A stretch of DNA of 64,000 nucleotides, from contig NZ_JAGGMR010000001.1 in assembly GCF_017875645.1 (NCBI RefSeq), positions 558,001-622,000 on the forward strand, in the 5' to 3' direction. The DNA comes from Nocardia goodfellowii. GTDB lineage: Bacteria; Actinomycetota; Actinomycetes; Mycobacteriales; Mycobacteriaceae. The translations under genes and the position numbers were made by a program. Below the pieces are notes generated by a model. The model saw only the letters and a program-made list of their open reading frames with translations, was not told the origin of the DNA and did no database searches. Positions 35,134-43,330 of this stretch are shown in pieces. Each line of letters starts with the position of its first letter. Within the stretch, counting starts at the first letter, position 1.

Positions 35134-37461
35134 GTGGCAGGAGAATTCGTTGCGATCCCGGACTGGTTCGCGGCCGAGAACCAGGATTGCGGTCTCGCGA
35201 TCGCCGACGTAACCGGTGACGGCACACCGGATGTCGTGGTTCTCATGGTCGACGACCCCGACGGCCAGAATGCCGGGCTGTACCGAGTCGGTACCGCGCT
35301 GGCCACCGATGGCACCGTCGCGCAGTGGGGCCCGTGGCACGACATTCCCGAGTGGTTCGGCTGGCAGAACCAGGGGGCGGGCGTCGCGCTCGCCGACCTC
35401 AGCGGCAACGGGCAGCTGGATCTGGTCGTCTTCGTGGTCGACAATCCGCCCGATCAGAATCAGGGCTACTTCCGGATCGGCCGGGACCTGTCCCCCGACG
35501 GCACGGTCACCGGCGGCTGGACGCCCTGGCGGCCCGTGCCCGACTGGTACGGCTGGGAGAACCAGGGCGCGGATATCGCACTCACCCGCCTCGACGGTCA
35601 GCCGGCGCTGGTGGTGCTCGCCGTCGACAATCCGCCGGGGCAGAACACCGGGCAGTTCCGCCTGGGCAAAGGCCTCACGGCCGACGGCGTGGTGGCCGAG
35701 TGGACACCCTGGGTAGCGGTACCCGACTGGTACGGGTTCGAGAACCAGGGCGCGGGAATCACCGTGGCGGAGAATCCGATGGGCGACGGCAGACCGGCCC
35801 TGCTGGTGTTCGCGGTCGACAATCCCGGCGGCGTCAACTCCGGCGTGTACACCATCGGCTGGGGCCTGGACGGTTCCGGGCACTGCCTCGACGGGTGGGG
35901 CGGCTGGACCGAACTACCCTGGGGATACCACGAAAACCAAGGCGCGGCAGTCGCTTTGCGGCCGACCGGTGGAATCCCGGAGCTGGTGATCTGCACCATC
36001 GACAATCCGCCAGGTCGCAATGCCGGTTACCTCCGTGTCGTGGAGATCGAGACCGGTCTGGAACACGCGGCGCACATGGGTATTTGGCGCGTTCTCGACT
36101 TCGGTACCGAGATCAATCCGGTGCACGCGGCGCTGCTGCACACCGGTGACGTGTTGTTCTTCGCCGGTTCCGGCAACGACCCCGACCAGCACAACGCACA
36201 CCAATTCCGCACGCGGGTCTGGCATTATCCGCGCCCCGGATTCACCGCACCGGATACGCCGATCGACCTGTTCTGTGTCGGACAGACGTTCCTGCCCGAC
36301 GGTCAGCTGCTCGCCGCGGGCGGTACCGAGCGCTACGACCCGTTCTACGGACTGAAAGACGCGCTGCTCTTCGACCCGCTGGAATCGACCTGGAATGCCG
36401 TGCCGGACATGGCTTTCGGACGCTGGTACCCGTCTCTGGTCACCCTGCCGAACGGTAACGCCGTCGCGGTGTCCGGGCTCGGCCACGACAATTTCCTGTC
36501 CGTGGTGCCGGAGCTGTTCGACCGCGCGACCCGCACCTGGTCCCAGCTGCCGGTGCCCGGCCCGATCCCCATGTACGGGCACCTCGTCCTGCTCGCCGAC
36601 GGCCGGGTGTTCTATACCGGCGGCCAATACGGCGGCAACAACGGTATGCGCCCGAGCATTTGGGATCCGGCCACCGGAACCGTCCAGGAGGTGCCGGGTC
36701 TGGTCGACCCGGGGTCGCGCAACCAGTCGGCCAGCGTGCTGCTGCCGCCCGCGCAGGACCAGAAGGTACTGATCCTCGGCGGCGGTGGCTTCGATATGCA
36801 CAGTCCCGCACCCGCTTTGGCAGACGCGCGGATCGTCGATCTGAAAGGTCCGTTCCCGGAATATGTTCCGGCTCCGCCGATGGACCACGCCCGCATGCAT
36901 CTGTGCGCGGTCCTGCTGCCCGACCGCACGGTGCTGGCGACCGGCGGGTCCGGCATGGAGGAGATGGCGCACGCCGCGCCGCCGCACGCGGAGATCTACG
37001 ACCCGGCGCACGGCACCTGGATGCACACCGGGCCGTGCCGGGTGGCGCGGCTCTACCACTCGATCGCGCTGCTCACCCCGGACGGCAAGGTGGTCACCGC
37101 GGGCTCCAACCCGGCCCGCAAGACCGAGGAACTGCGAATCGAGATGTTCTGGCCGCCATACCTTTTCCAGGGACCGCGGCCGGAGCTCCAGCTCGACGCC
37201 GATACCGCCGCCTACGGCGGTGCCGTCACCGCGACCGTCAGCGGCTCGATTCGGGAGGTCAATCTCGTCCGGCCCGGAGCGACCACACACTCCAGCGACA
37301 ACGAGCAGCGCCTGGTGGACATCGAGTTCACCAGCACCGCGGATTCGATCACTCTGACCATGCCGTCCAACCCCGCGCTGGCGCCACCCGGCTGGTACAT
37401 GGTCTTCGCCGTGAGCCCGGACGGCATCCCGTCCGCCGGGCAGTGGCTACAACTCAACTGA
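35134..37461 (+). CDS. Galactose-oxidase-like copper radical oxidase with N-terminal repeat domain
   Basis: 775 aa from GTG 35134. Residues 1-310 hold five to six repeats of about 53 residues of the form W-x-x-(I/V)P-(D/E)W-(F/Y)-G-x-x-NQGAG-(I/V)A-L, then a VDNPPGQN-G turn, an FG-GAP/tectonin-like array. From about 325 comes a kelch seven-blade domain, then a DUF1929 immunoglobulin-like domain (about 670-775). All copper-site residues of galactose oxidase have counterparts: C in DLFCVGQTF, Y in GRWYPSL, YH in RLYHSIAL and H in ATTHSSDNE. It should oxidise a primary alcohol to aldehyde plus H2O2. No signal peptide is seen, which is unusual for this class. Confidence 0.85.
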   Translation: MAGEFVAIPDWFAAENQDCGLAIADVTGDGTPDVVVLMVDDPDGQNAGLYRVGTALATDGTVAQWGPWHDIPEWFGWQNQGAGVALADLSGNGQLDLVVFVVDNPPDQNQGYFRIGRDLSPDGTVTGGWTPWRPVPDWYGWENQGADIALTRLDGQPALVVLAVDNPPGQNTGQFRLGKGLTADGVVAEWTPWVAVPDWYGFENQGAGITVAENPMGDGRPALLVFAVDNPGGVNSGVYTIGWGLDGSGHCLDGWGGWTELPWGYHENQGAAVALRPTGGIPELVICTIDNPPGRNAGYLRVVEIETGLEHAAHMGIWRVLDFGTEINPVHAALLHTGDVLFFAGSGNDPDQHNAHQFRTRVWHYPRPGFTAPDTPIDLFCVGQTFLPDGQLLAAGGTERYDPFYGLKDALLFDPLESTWNAVPDMAFGRWYPSLVTLPNGNAVAVSGLGHDNFLSVVPELFDRATRTWSQLPVPGPIPMYGHLVLLADGRVFYTGGQYGGNNGMRPSIWDPATGTVQEVPGLVDPGSRNQSASVLLPPAQDQKVLILGGGGFDMHSPAPALADARIVDLKGPFPEYVPAPPMDHARMHLCAVLLPDRTVLATGGSGMEEMAHAAPPHAEIYDPAHGTWMHTGPCRVARLYHSIALLTPDGKVVTAGSNPARKTEELRIEMFWPPYLFQGPRPELQLDADTAAYGGAVTATVSGSIREVNLVRPGATTHSSDNEQRLVDIEFTSTADSITLTMPSNPALAPPGWYMVFAVSPDGIPSAGQWLQLN

Positions 37462-37553
37462 TCGATCGAAGGCGCATGGCGAGCCGCTCGAGGCAGGCCG
37501 GACGCAGTGCGGCACCCACGGGTGCCGACCCTGACCCTCGTAAGGTGGCGATC

Positions 37554-38564
37554 ATGAAGGACAAGCAGATGGCGGAGCTCGTTCAGCAGGTGGTGGAGTC
37601 CCATCTGCTGGCCGGGACGCGCCGGTACAACCGGCGCGAAGTGGCGGAGCGGTCGGGCGTGCCGACCGAGGTGTCCAAGCGGCTGTGGACGGCGCTCGGC
37701 TTCCCGGCCAACCCGGACGACAGCGCCGTCGAGTACACCGAGGCCGACATCGAGGCGGTCCGCGATTTCCGCGGTTTGGGCGTGGTCGCGGCCGCTGACG
37801 TGCGACAGCAGGCGGCCGCGGCCCGCACGCTGGGCCAGAGCATGGCGCGGCTCGCGGAGTGGCAGGCCGATCTGGTGCTGTCGGAGATCGTCGACCGGAT
37901 CACCCAGGCCGCGCACAGCGGCGAGGACGCCGACCCCGTCGAGACCGCCCGCGCCGCCACCGCGGCCACCATCGCGGTGCTGGAGGACTTGCAGACGTAT
38001 GCCTGGCGCAGGCACCTGGCAGCCGCGCTGGCCCGCTCGATCGACGGCGGTACCCCCGCCGAGGACTCCACCCGGGAGCTGGCCGTCGGCTTCGCCGACA
38101 TGGTTGGCTACACGCGGCTGACCCGGCATCTGCACCCGGACGAGCTGTCCATGCTGCTGGAGGCCTTCGAATCCACGACCACCGCCGCGATCACCGACAA
38201 CGGCGGGTGGGTGATCAAGAACGTGGGCGATGAGGTCATGTTCGCGGCGGAGACGGCCGCCGACGCCGCGCGTATCGCACTGGCCATCCAGGAGTCCACC
38301 ATGATGGTCGGCGGCACTCCCGACCTGCGGGTAGCGCTGGCCTACGGTCCGGTGCTGCAGCGTTTCGGCGATCTGTACGGCTCGGTGGTCAATACGGCGT
38401 CGCGGCTCACCGGCGTCGCGCGGCCCGGCACCATTCTCATCGATGACGGCGCCGCCGCGGCGCTGGCCGGTGAGCCCGAGTTCGACATCCGGAACCTGCG
38501 CAGTGTGCGGGTCCGTGGCTTCAACCGCCTGCGACCGCACGTGCTGCGCAGCAAGAACGGCTGA
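37554..38564 (+). CDS. Class III adenylate/guanylate cyclase, Rv1264-like
   Basis: 336 aa from ATG 37554, after AAGGTGG. The helical N-terminal half (about 1-165) resembles the autoinhibitory, pH-sensing domain of mycobacterial Rv1264-type cyclases. The C-terminal catalytic domain shows VGFADMVGYTRLT (first metal D), WVIKNVGDEVMF (substrate-defining K and second metal D), LRVALAYGPVL and YGSVVNTASRLTG (transition-state N and R). Soluble, and expected to make cAMP as a homodimer. A CpdA-like phosphodiesterase gene lies 1.2 kb downstream. Confidence 0.9.
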   Translation: MKDKQMAELVQQVVESHLLAGTRRYNRREVAERSGVPTEVSKRLWTALGFPANPDDSAVEYTEADIEAVRDFRGLGVVAAADVRQQAAAARTLGQSMARLAEWQADLVLSEIVDRITQAAHSGEDADPVETARAATAATIAVLEDLQTYAWRRHLAAALARSIDGGTPAEDSTRELAVGFADMVGYTRLTRHLHPDELSMLLEAFESTTTAAITDNGGWVIKNVGDEVMFAAETAADAARIALAIQESTMMVGGTPDLRVALAYGPVLQRFGDLYGSVVNTASRLTGVARPGTILIDDGAAAALAGEPEFDIRNLRSVRVRGFNRLRPHVLRSKNG

Positions 38565-38756
38565 TCAGTCGGGCTTCTTGCGCGGCATCATGCTCGGTTT
38601 CGGGCGGGCGTTCGAGCCGGCGGGCCGCTGGCTCGCTTCCTTTTTCGGCGCGTCCTTGTCCCCCATGCCGCCGTGTTTACCCGCCCCGTCTGCCGCGCCG
38701 CCCGCTATTCCCCGGGCGGCCTGCTTCCTCCCCGCTTCGGTATCGCTACTGCTCAC
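38565..38756 (-). CDS. Small hydrophilic low-complexity protein
   Basis: 63 aa from GTG 38756, 7 nt after AGGAGA, a good ribosome site that supports translation. Rich in G, A, K and P, with basic ends and no cysteines or hydrophobic helix, so probably disordered. Its stop abuts the cyclase stop with no gap. I do not recognise a family. Confidence 0.5.
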   Translation of the reverse strand: MSSSDTEAGRKQAARGIAGGAADGAGKHGGMGDKDAPKKEASQRPAGSNARPKPSMMPRKKPD

Positions 38757-38875
38757 TGCTGTCTCCTACTCGCGGCCGAGACGCTGTCTCGGAATTCGGA
38801 AAAGCGGGCAGGGCCCAGGATAGGTCGGCCGCGGCGCGCAGTGAGGCATTTCCGCCTCCCGATTAAGCTCACCGA

Positions 38876-39643
38876 GTGGAGATGAACTGGGCGGAGCTGC
38901 GCGAACGGTATCTCGTCAGCGAAGACGCGGCGATCCTCGCGTTGAACAAGCCCGCGGGTATATCGGTGACCGGAGAGCGGCACGACACCGATCTCGTCGA
39001 GCTGGCCGCGGCCGCGGGTGAAACGCTGTACCCCGTACACCGAATCGACAAGGTGACCTCCGGGTTGATTCTGCTGGCGCGCGAACTCGGGGCGCACGGT
39101 CAGCTGACCCGTCAGTTCAACAAGCAGACCGCGGACAAGGCGTATCTGGCGATCGTCGAAGGCTCGGACCTGCCCGACCGCGGCGTCCTCGATCTGCCGC
39201 TCGGGGTCGGGCGCAAGAACCGGGTGCGGATCGCCGCCCCGCGCGAGGCCATTCGCGAATCTGGTTCCGGCCGTTGGTATGTCGACGAGGCCGATCTGCT
39301 CGCCGGTAAGAACTATCCGTCGCTCACGCACTTCGCGACGGTGGCGCGTACCGGTGACCGCGCGGTCCTCGCGCTGCGTCCCGTCACCGGCCGGCGCCAC
39401 CAGATCCGCGTGCACCTGGCCTGGATCGGCCATCCCATCGTCGGCGACCCGCTGTTCGACAAGTCCGGCGCGCACTCTCGGGCGCATCTGCATTCCTGGC
39501 GCCTCGGCCTCACCGCGCCCTGGCGCACGCCGCCCGAGCTCAGGCTGGAGGCCACGCCGGGTCCGGATTTCTGGGAACCGGTCGAGCTCGATCCGGCCGC
39601 CCTGCTGAGCGCCGCGAAGGACCTCGTCGCCGCACAGATGTGA
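38876..39643 (+). CDS. RluA-family pseudouridine synthase
   Basis: 255 aa from GTG 38876 (ATG 38882 is equally possible). Motifs: LALNKPAGISV, the catalytic loop YPVHRIDKVTSGLILLA with the essential D, FNKQTADKAYLAIVEG and a C-terminal LRPVTGRRHQIRVHLAWIGHPIVGDPLF. The enzyme isomerises uridine in rRNA or tRNA. There is no S4 domain, so it is RluA/RluC-like without an RNA-binding tail. The exact target cannot be read from the sequence. Confidence 0.9.
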   Translation: MEMNWAELRERYLVSEDAAILALNKPAGISVTGERHDTDLVELAAAAGETLYPVHRIDKVTSGLILLARELGAHGQLTRQFNKQTADKAYLAIVEGSDLPDRGVLDLPLGVGRKNRVRIAAPREAIRESGSGRWYVDEADLLAGKNYPSLTHFATVARTGDRAVLALRPVTGRRHQIRVHLAWIGHPIVGDPLFDKSGAHSRAHLHSWRLGLTAPWRTPPELRLEATPGPDFWEPVELDPAALLSAAKDLVAAQM

Positions 39644-39778
39644 GGCTCGTCACTGAACGGACGGCTGCCGACCGCAGGTGGTGAGCCTCATGGCGACGGA
39701 TAATGCCCAGGTCACTTAGCCTGAAGAGGCGCCTCGGGCGCACTCGGAACGCAACGCAGCGATCCCCACAGAAAGCGG

Positions 39779-40609
39779 ATGCCGATGATCCTGGTGGCTC
39801 AGGTCAGCGATACACACTTCGATCTCGGCGCCCGCAACGCCGAACGCGCCGAGCGGGTGATGACCTTCCTCGCCGGTCTGCGCCACCGGCCGCACGCCGT
39901 TCTGGTCACCGGCGACGTCACCGATTCCGGTCGGGCTGAACAGTACGCGCAGGCCGCGGCCACGCTGCGGTCAGAGCTTCCCGTGCACTTCCTGCCCGGC
40001 AATCACGACGACCGCGCCGCCTTCCGGACCGGCCTGCTCGATGAACCCGCGAGCAACACCCCGATCAACCAGGTCGCCTGGATCGCGGACAGTACGTCGG
40101 CCTCGAGTGTGACTGTGGCGCTGCTGGATTCGACCATCCCCGGCGAGCCCAGCGGATCCCTGGCGCCGGAAACCTACGACTGGCTGAGCGAAGTCCTACA
40201 GGGCGCGCCCGCCGACAAACCGATCCTGCTGGCACTGCACCATCCGCCCGCACCCCTGTTCAGCCCGGTGGTCGACGTGATCGCCCTGGCGGATCCGGAC
40301 CGGCTCGCGAAACTCGTCATCGACGACGACCGCATCCTCGGCGTGCTCACCGGCCACGCGCATTCCGCGGCGACCACGACGTTCGCGGGCAAGCCCCTGC
40401 TGATCGCTCCCAGCACCGCCTCGGTTCTGGCCGGCGAGTGGGAACTCGAAGTCCCCGATCACGTCATGGATTACGCGCCAGACCCCTCGGTCGCGCTGCA
40501 CGTCATCGAGAACCACCGCATCACAACACATTTCCGCACTGTGCCGATGGGTGGTCGGGTCGGGGTGCTGCCGAGCGAACCCGGTCCGCGGCCCACACCG
40601 CACGGGTGA
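39779..40609 (+). CDS. Calcineurin-like phosphodiesterase (CpdA-type)
   Basis: 276 aa. All metallophosphoesterase blocks are present: VSDTHFD, VTGDVTDSG, LPGNHDDRAAF, LALHHPPAP and LTGHAHSAA, matching the class III cAMP phosphodiesterases CpdA and Rv0805. A C-terminal tail of about 40 residues extends beyond the fold, as in Rv0805. It would hydrolyse cyclic nucleotides or act on other phosphodiesters. With the cyclase gene close by, turnover of cAMP is a reasonable inference. Confidence 0.88.
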   Translation: MPMILVAQVSDTHFDLGARNAERAERVMTFLAGLRHRPHAVLVTGDVTDSGRAEQYAQAAATLRSELPVHFLPGNHDDRAAFRTGLLDEPASNTPINQVAWIADSTSASSVTVALLDSTIPGEPSGSLAPETYDWLSEVLQGAPADKPILLALHHPPAPLFSPVVDVIALADPDRLAKLVIDDDRILGVLTGHAHSAATTTFAGKPLLIAPSTASVLAGEWELEVPDHVMDYAPDPSVALHVIENHRITTHFRTVPMGGRVGVLPSEPGPRPTPHG

Positions 40610-40612
40610 GCC

Positions 40613-41686
40613 TCACCTGCTCTGCGCGCGTTCCCGGCGATAGGCGGCGGGGGTGCTTCCGGTCCAGCGCTTGAACGCGTAGATGAAGGTGGACGATTCG
40701 GCATAGCCCAGGCGGATCGCCACATCACTGACCGAAAGCGGTGTGGCGGTGAGCATTTCCTCGGCGAGCGCGCGGCGCACCTCGTCCAGCAGCGCGCGAT
40801 AGCTGGTGCCCGCGCCGTCGAGGTGGCGGCGCAGCGTGCGCGTGCTCATATTGAGCCGGCTTGCGACCGAATCGATTCCGGGCGGCGCGCAGAATCCGTC
40901 GGCACCGCCGGGCACCAGCAGCTCACGCACCTGCGCCGCGATACCGGTGCGGGCGCGGCGGCGATCCACCAGTGCGCGGCACTGCGCCAGGCACATCGCC
41001 CAGGTGTGTTTATTGGCTTGCGGCAGTGGCTGTTCCAGCACCGCGGGGTCGAGCGCGAACAGATTGTGCGGCCGACCGAAGCGCGGTGGGATACCGGTGA
41101 CCTGCTGGATCCGGTCGGCGTAAGGCGGCTCGGGGAAGCGGAATTCGGCACGTGCCAGCGGCAGCGGGGCGCCCAGCAGGTCGCCCATCACCTGATTCAT
41201 CGCGGTCACGTCGCGCTCGACGAGGAATTGCCGCACATCGGCGGGCACCGCCTCGTCGTGCACCCAGGCCACGAACTCGCCCGCGTTCCATTCCGCGACC
41301 GGCAGGCAGAAGGTGAAGCTCAGTTCCAGATAGCGCAACGCGAACGCGATCGCCTCGCCCAATGTCGGACTGCTCACGCAGGCGAATCCGAAGATCCCGA
41401 AGGTGGTGATCCGGTAGCGCCGGCCGACCTCCACGCCCAGCGCGGGCACGCCGGCGAGTTCGCGGACCAGGTTCCGGATGACCGCGAGTTCGAGGTGCGC
41501 GTCGATCTGCGCGTCGGGGTTGCGCAGCGTCGACTCGCTCAGTCCCGTCCCGGCCAGCATCCGGGCGCTGGGCACCCCGTGCTCGTCCGCGTAGCCGACC
41601 ATCAGCGCCACGCTGGCGATACCGCGCGGGAAATTCCAGTCGCGAATCCCAGGATCGAGCAATCGCTGTCCCGGATCGGAGGTCAT
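40613..41686 (-). CDS. AraC-family transcriptional regulator
   Basis: 357 aa. The N-terminal ligand-binding domain of the arabinose-binding-like type found in ArgR/OruR and many actinobacterial regulators (ASVALMVGYADEHGVP, ITTFGIFGFACVSSPTLGEAI) is followed by a C-terminal double helix-turn-helix (VASRLNMSTRTLRRHL, then VSDVAIRLGYAESSTFIYAFKRWTGSTPAAYRR). It is divergent from the second Baeyer-Villiger monooxygenase over 114 nt, so that enzyme is its most likely target, induced by a ketone or lipid-like ligand. Confidence 0.9.
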   Translation of the reverse strand: MTSDPGQRLLDPGIRDWNFPRGIASVALMVGYADEHGVPSARMLAGTGLSESTLRNPDAQIDAHLELAVIRNLVRELAGVPALGVEVGRRYRITTFGIFGFACVSSPTLGEAIAFALRYLELSFTFCLPVAEWNAGEFVAWVHDEAVPADVRQFLVERDVTAMNQVMGDLLGAPLPLARAEFRFPEPPYADRIQQVTGIPPRFGRPHNLFALDPAVLEQPLPQANKHTWAMCLAQCRALVDRRRARTGIAAQVRELLVPGGADGFCAPPGIDSVASRLNMSTRTLRRHLDGAGTSYRALLDEVRRALAEEMLTATPLSVSDVAIRLGYAESSTFIYAFKRWTGSTPAAYRRERAQSR

Positions 41687-41800
41687 GTTGCCATTATGGC
41701 CGAATTTGTCGATCGAGTCGTCAACCGGCCCTACAGTGGAGAGGAACGTCTGTGGGGCGAATCACAGACGGTAGCGGCATCGATCAGCAGGCAGCAGCAC

Positions 41801-43267
41801 ATGACACAGCGCACAGGTCCCTCGATCCTCATCATCGGCGCCGGGTTCGGCGGCATCGGCATAGCGATCGAGCTGCGCCGACACGGGTTCAGCGATATCA
41901 CCCTCCTGGAACGTGCCGACGACCTCGGCGGCGTATGGCGGGAGAACACCTACCCGGGCGCCGCCTGCGATGTGCCCTCCCCACTCTACTCCTTCTCGTT
42001 CGAACCGAAACCGGACTGGCCGCAGCGCTATTCGGGCCGGGCCGCCATTCACGACTATCTGCGCGGCGTGGCCCAGCGGCATCAGCTGCTCGACGCCGTC
42101 GTATTCGGCGCCGAGGTCACCGACGCCGAATTCGACGAGGTCACCGCCCGCTGGACCGTGCGCACCGCCGACGGAACGGATCGGACCTGCGACATCCTGA
42201 TTCCCGCCGTCGGCCAGCTGTCCCGCCCAGCGCTGCCCGCCATCCCGGGCCTGGAAACCTTCGCGGGCAAGGCTTTCCATTCCGCCGCATGGGACGACAG
42301 CGTCGAGCTGACCGGTAAGCGAGTCGCCTGCATCGGCACCGGAGCCAGTGCCGTCCAATACATTCCGGAGATCCAGCCGAAGGCCGGTCGCCTCACCCTG
42401 TTCCAGCGCACCCCCGCCTGGGTGATCCCCAAGTTCGACACCGACTACTCCCCGGTCCAGCACAAACTCTTCGCCCGCCTGCCCGGCGTGCTGCTCGCCG
42501 AGCGCTTCGGCTGGTGGGCCCTGGCGGAATTCATCTCGCTGGGCCTGGTGGAGTTTCCGGCGATCGCGCGGCTCGTGGCGAAGATCGCCTCCCGGCATCT
42601 GCGTAAGCAGGTGGCCGACCCCGCGTTGCGCGCCAAGCTCACGCCCGACTATCCGATCGGGTGCAAGCGCGGCCTCTTCTCCAACGACTACTACCCGGCG
42701 CTGACTCAGCCCAATGTGCACGTCGAGACCGCGACCATCACCGAGATCACCCCCGAGGGCATCCGCACGGCGGACGACACGCTGCACGAGGCCGACGTGA
42801 TCATCTACGGCACCGGGTTCAAGGGCACCGAATTCCTCTGGCCCATGCGGATCTTCGGCCGCGGCGGCCGCAAGCTCGCCGACGCCTGGGCGGACGGCGC
42901 GCACGCCTACTACGGCATCACCGTGCCGGAATTCCCGAATCTGTTCCTGGTCTACGGCCCGAACACCAACCTCGGTGTCGGTTCCATCATCTACATGATG
43001 GAATCGCAGGCCCGCTACATCCGCCAGGCCGTCCAATTCCTCGCCGATCGTCCCGGCCACTCGCTCGAGGTGCGCGCGGAACTCGAAGCGGAATACAACG
43101 ACGCCCTGCAGAAACGCCTGGCCCGCACGCCGTGGAACTTCTGCACCAGCTGGTACCGCACCGCCTCCGGTCGCATCACCAATAACTGGCCGGGCTCGCA
43201 GACCAGCTACCGCCGCCGGATCCGCACCCTGGATCCCGCCGACTACACCCTGACCCGCACGACGTAA
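41801..43267 (+). CDS. FAD/NADPH Baeyer-Villiger-type monooxygenase (second copy)
   Basis: 488 aa from ATG 41801. Same layout as the enzyme at 26783: GAGFGGIG, VWRENTYPGAACDVPSPLYS, FAGKAFHSAAW, VACIGTGASAVQYIP and a C-terminal TPWNFCTSWYRTASGRITNNWPG block. The two are paralogues of equal length. The regulator next door suggests inducible ketone oxidation. It could also act on sulfides or amines, as EtaA-type relatives do. Confidence 0.9.
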   Translation: MTQRTGPSILIIGAGFGGIGIAIELRRHGFSDITLLERADDLGGVWRENTYPGAACDVPSPLYSFSFEPKPDWPQRYSGRAAIHDYLRGVAQRHQLLDAVVFGAEVTDAEFDEVTARWTVRTADGTDRTCDILIPAVGQLSRPALPAIPGLETFAGKAFHSAAWDDSVELTGKRVACIGTGASAVQYIPEIQPKAGRLTLFQRTPAWVIPKFDTDYSPVQHKLFARLPGVLLAERFGWWALAEFISLGLVEFPAIARLVAKIASRHLRKQVADPALRAKLTPDYPIGCKRGLFSNDYYPALTQPNVHVETATITEITPEGIRTADDTLHEADVIIYGTGFKGTEFLWPMRIFGRGGRKLADAWADGAHAYYGITVPEFPNLFLVYGPNTNLGVGSIIYMMESQARYIRQAVQFLADRPGHSLEVRAELEAEYNDALQKRLARTPWNFCTSWYRTASGRITNNWPGSQTSYRRRIRTLDPADYTLTRTT

Positions 43268-43330
43268 CAGTCGCCCCCGTCCACACGTGGAGGCGTCCTA
43301 TCGCCGACCCCGCACTGGCAGACTTGATCC

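Noticed and set aside
36660..37553. Extended N-terminus for the adenylate cyclase (298 extra codons)
   Set aside because: It overlaps the oxidase gene in another frame; a ribosome site and family start lie at ATG 37554.
40823..41800. Long 5' extension of the second monooxygenase
   Set aside because: It runs antisense through the AraC regulator; the FAD motif needs only the ATG at 41801.
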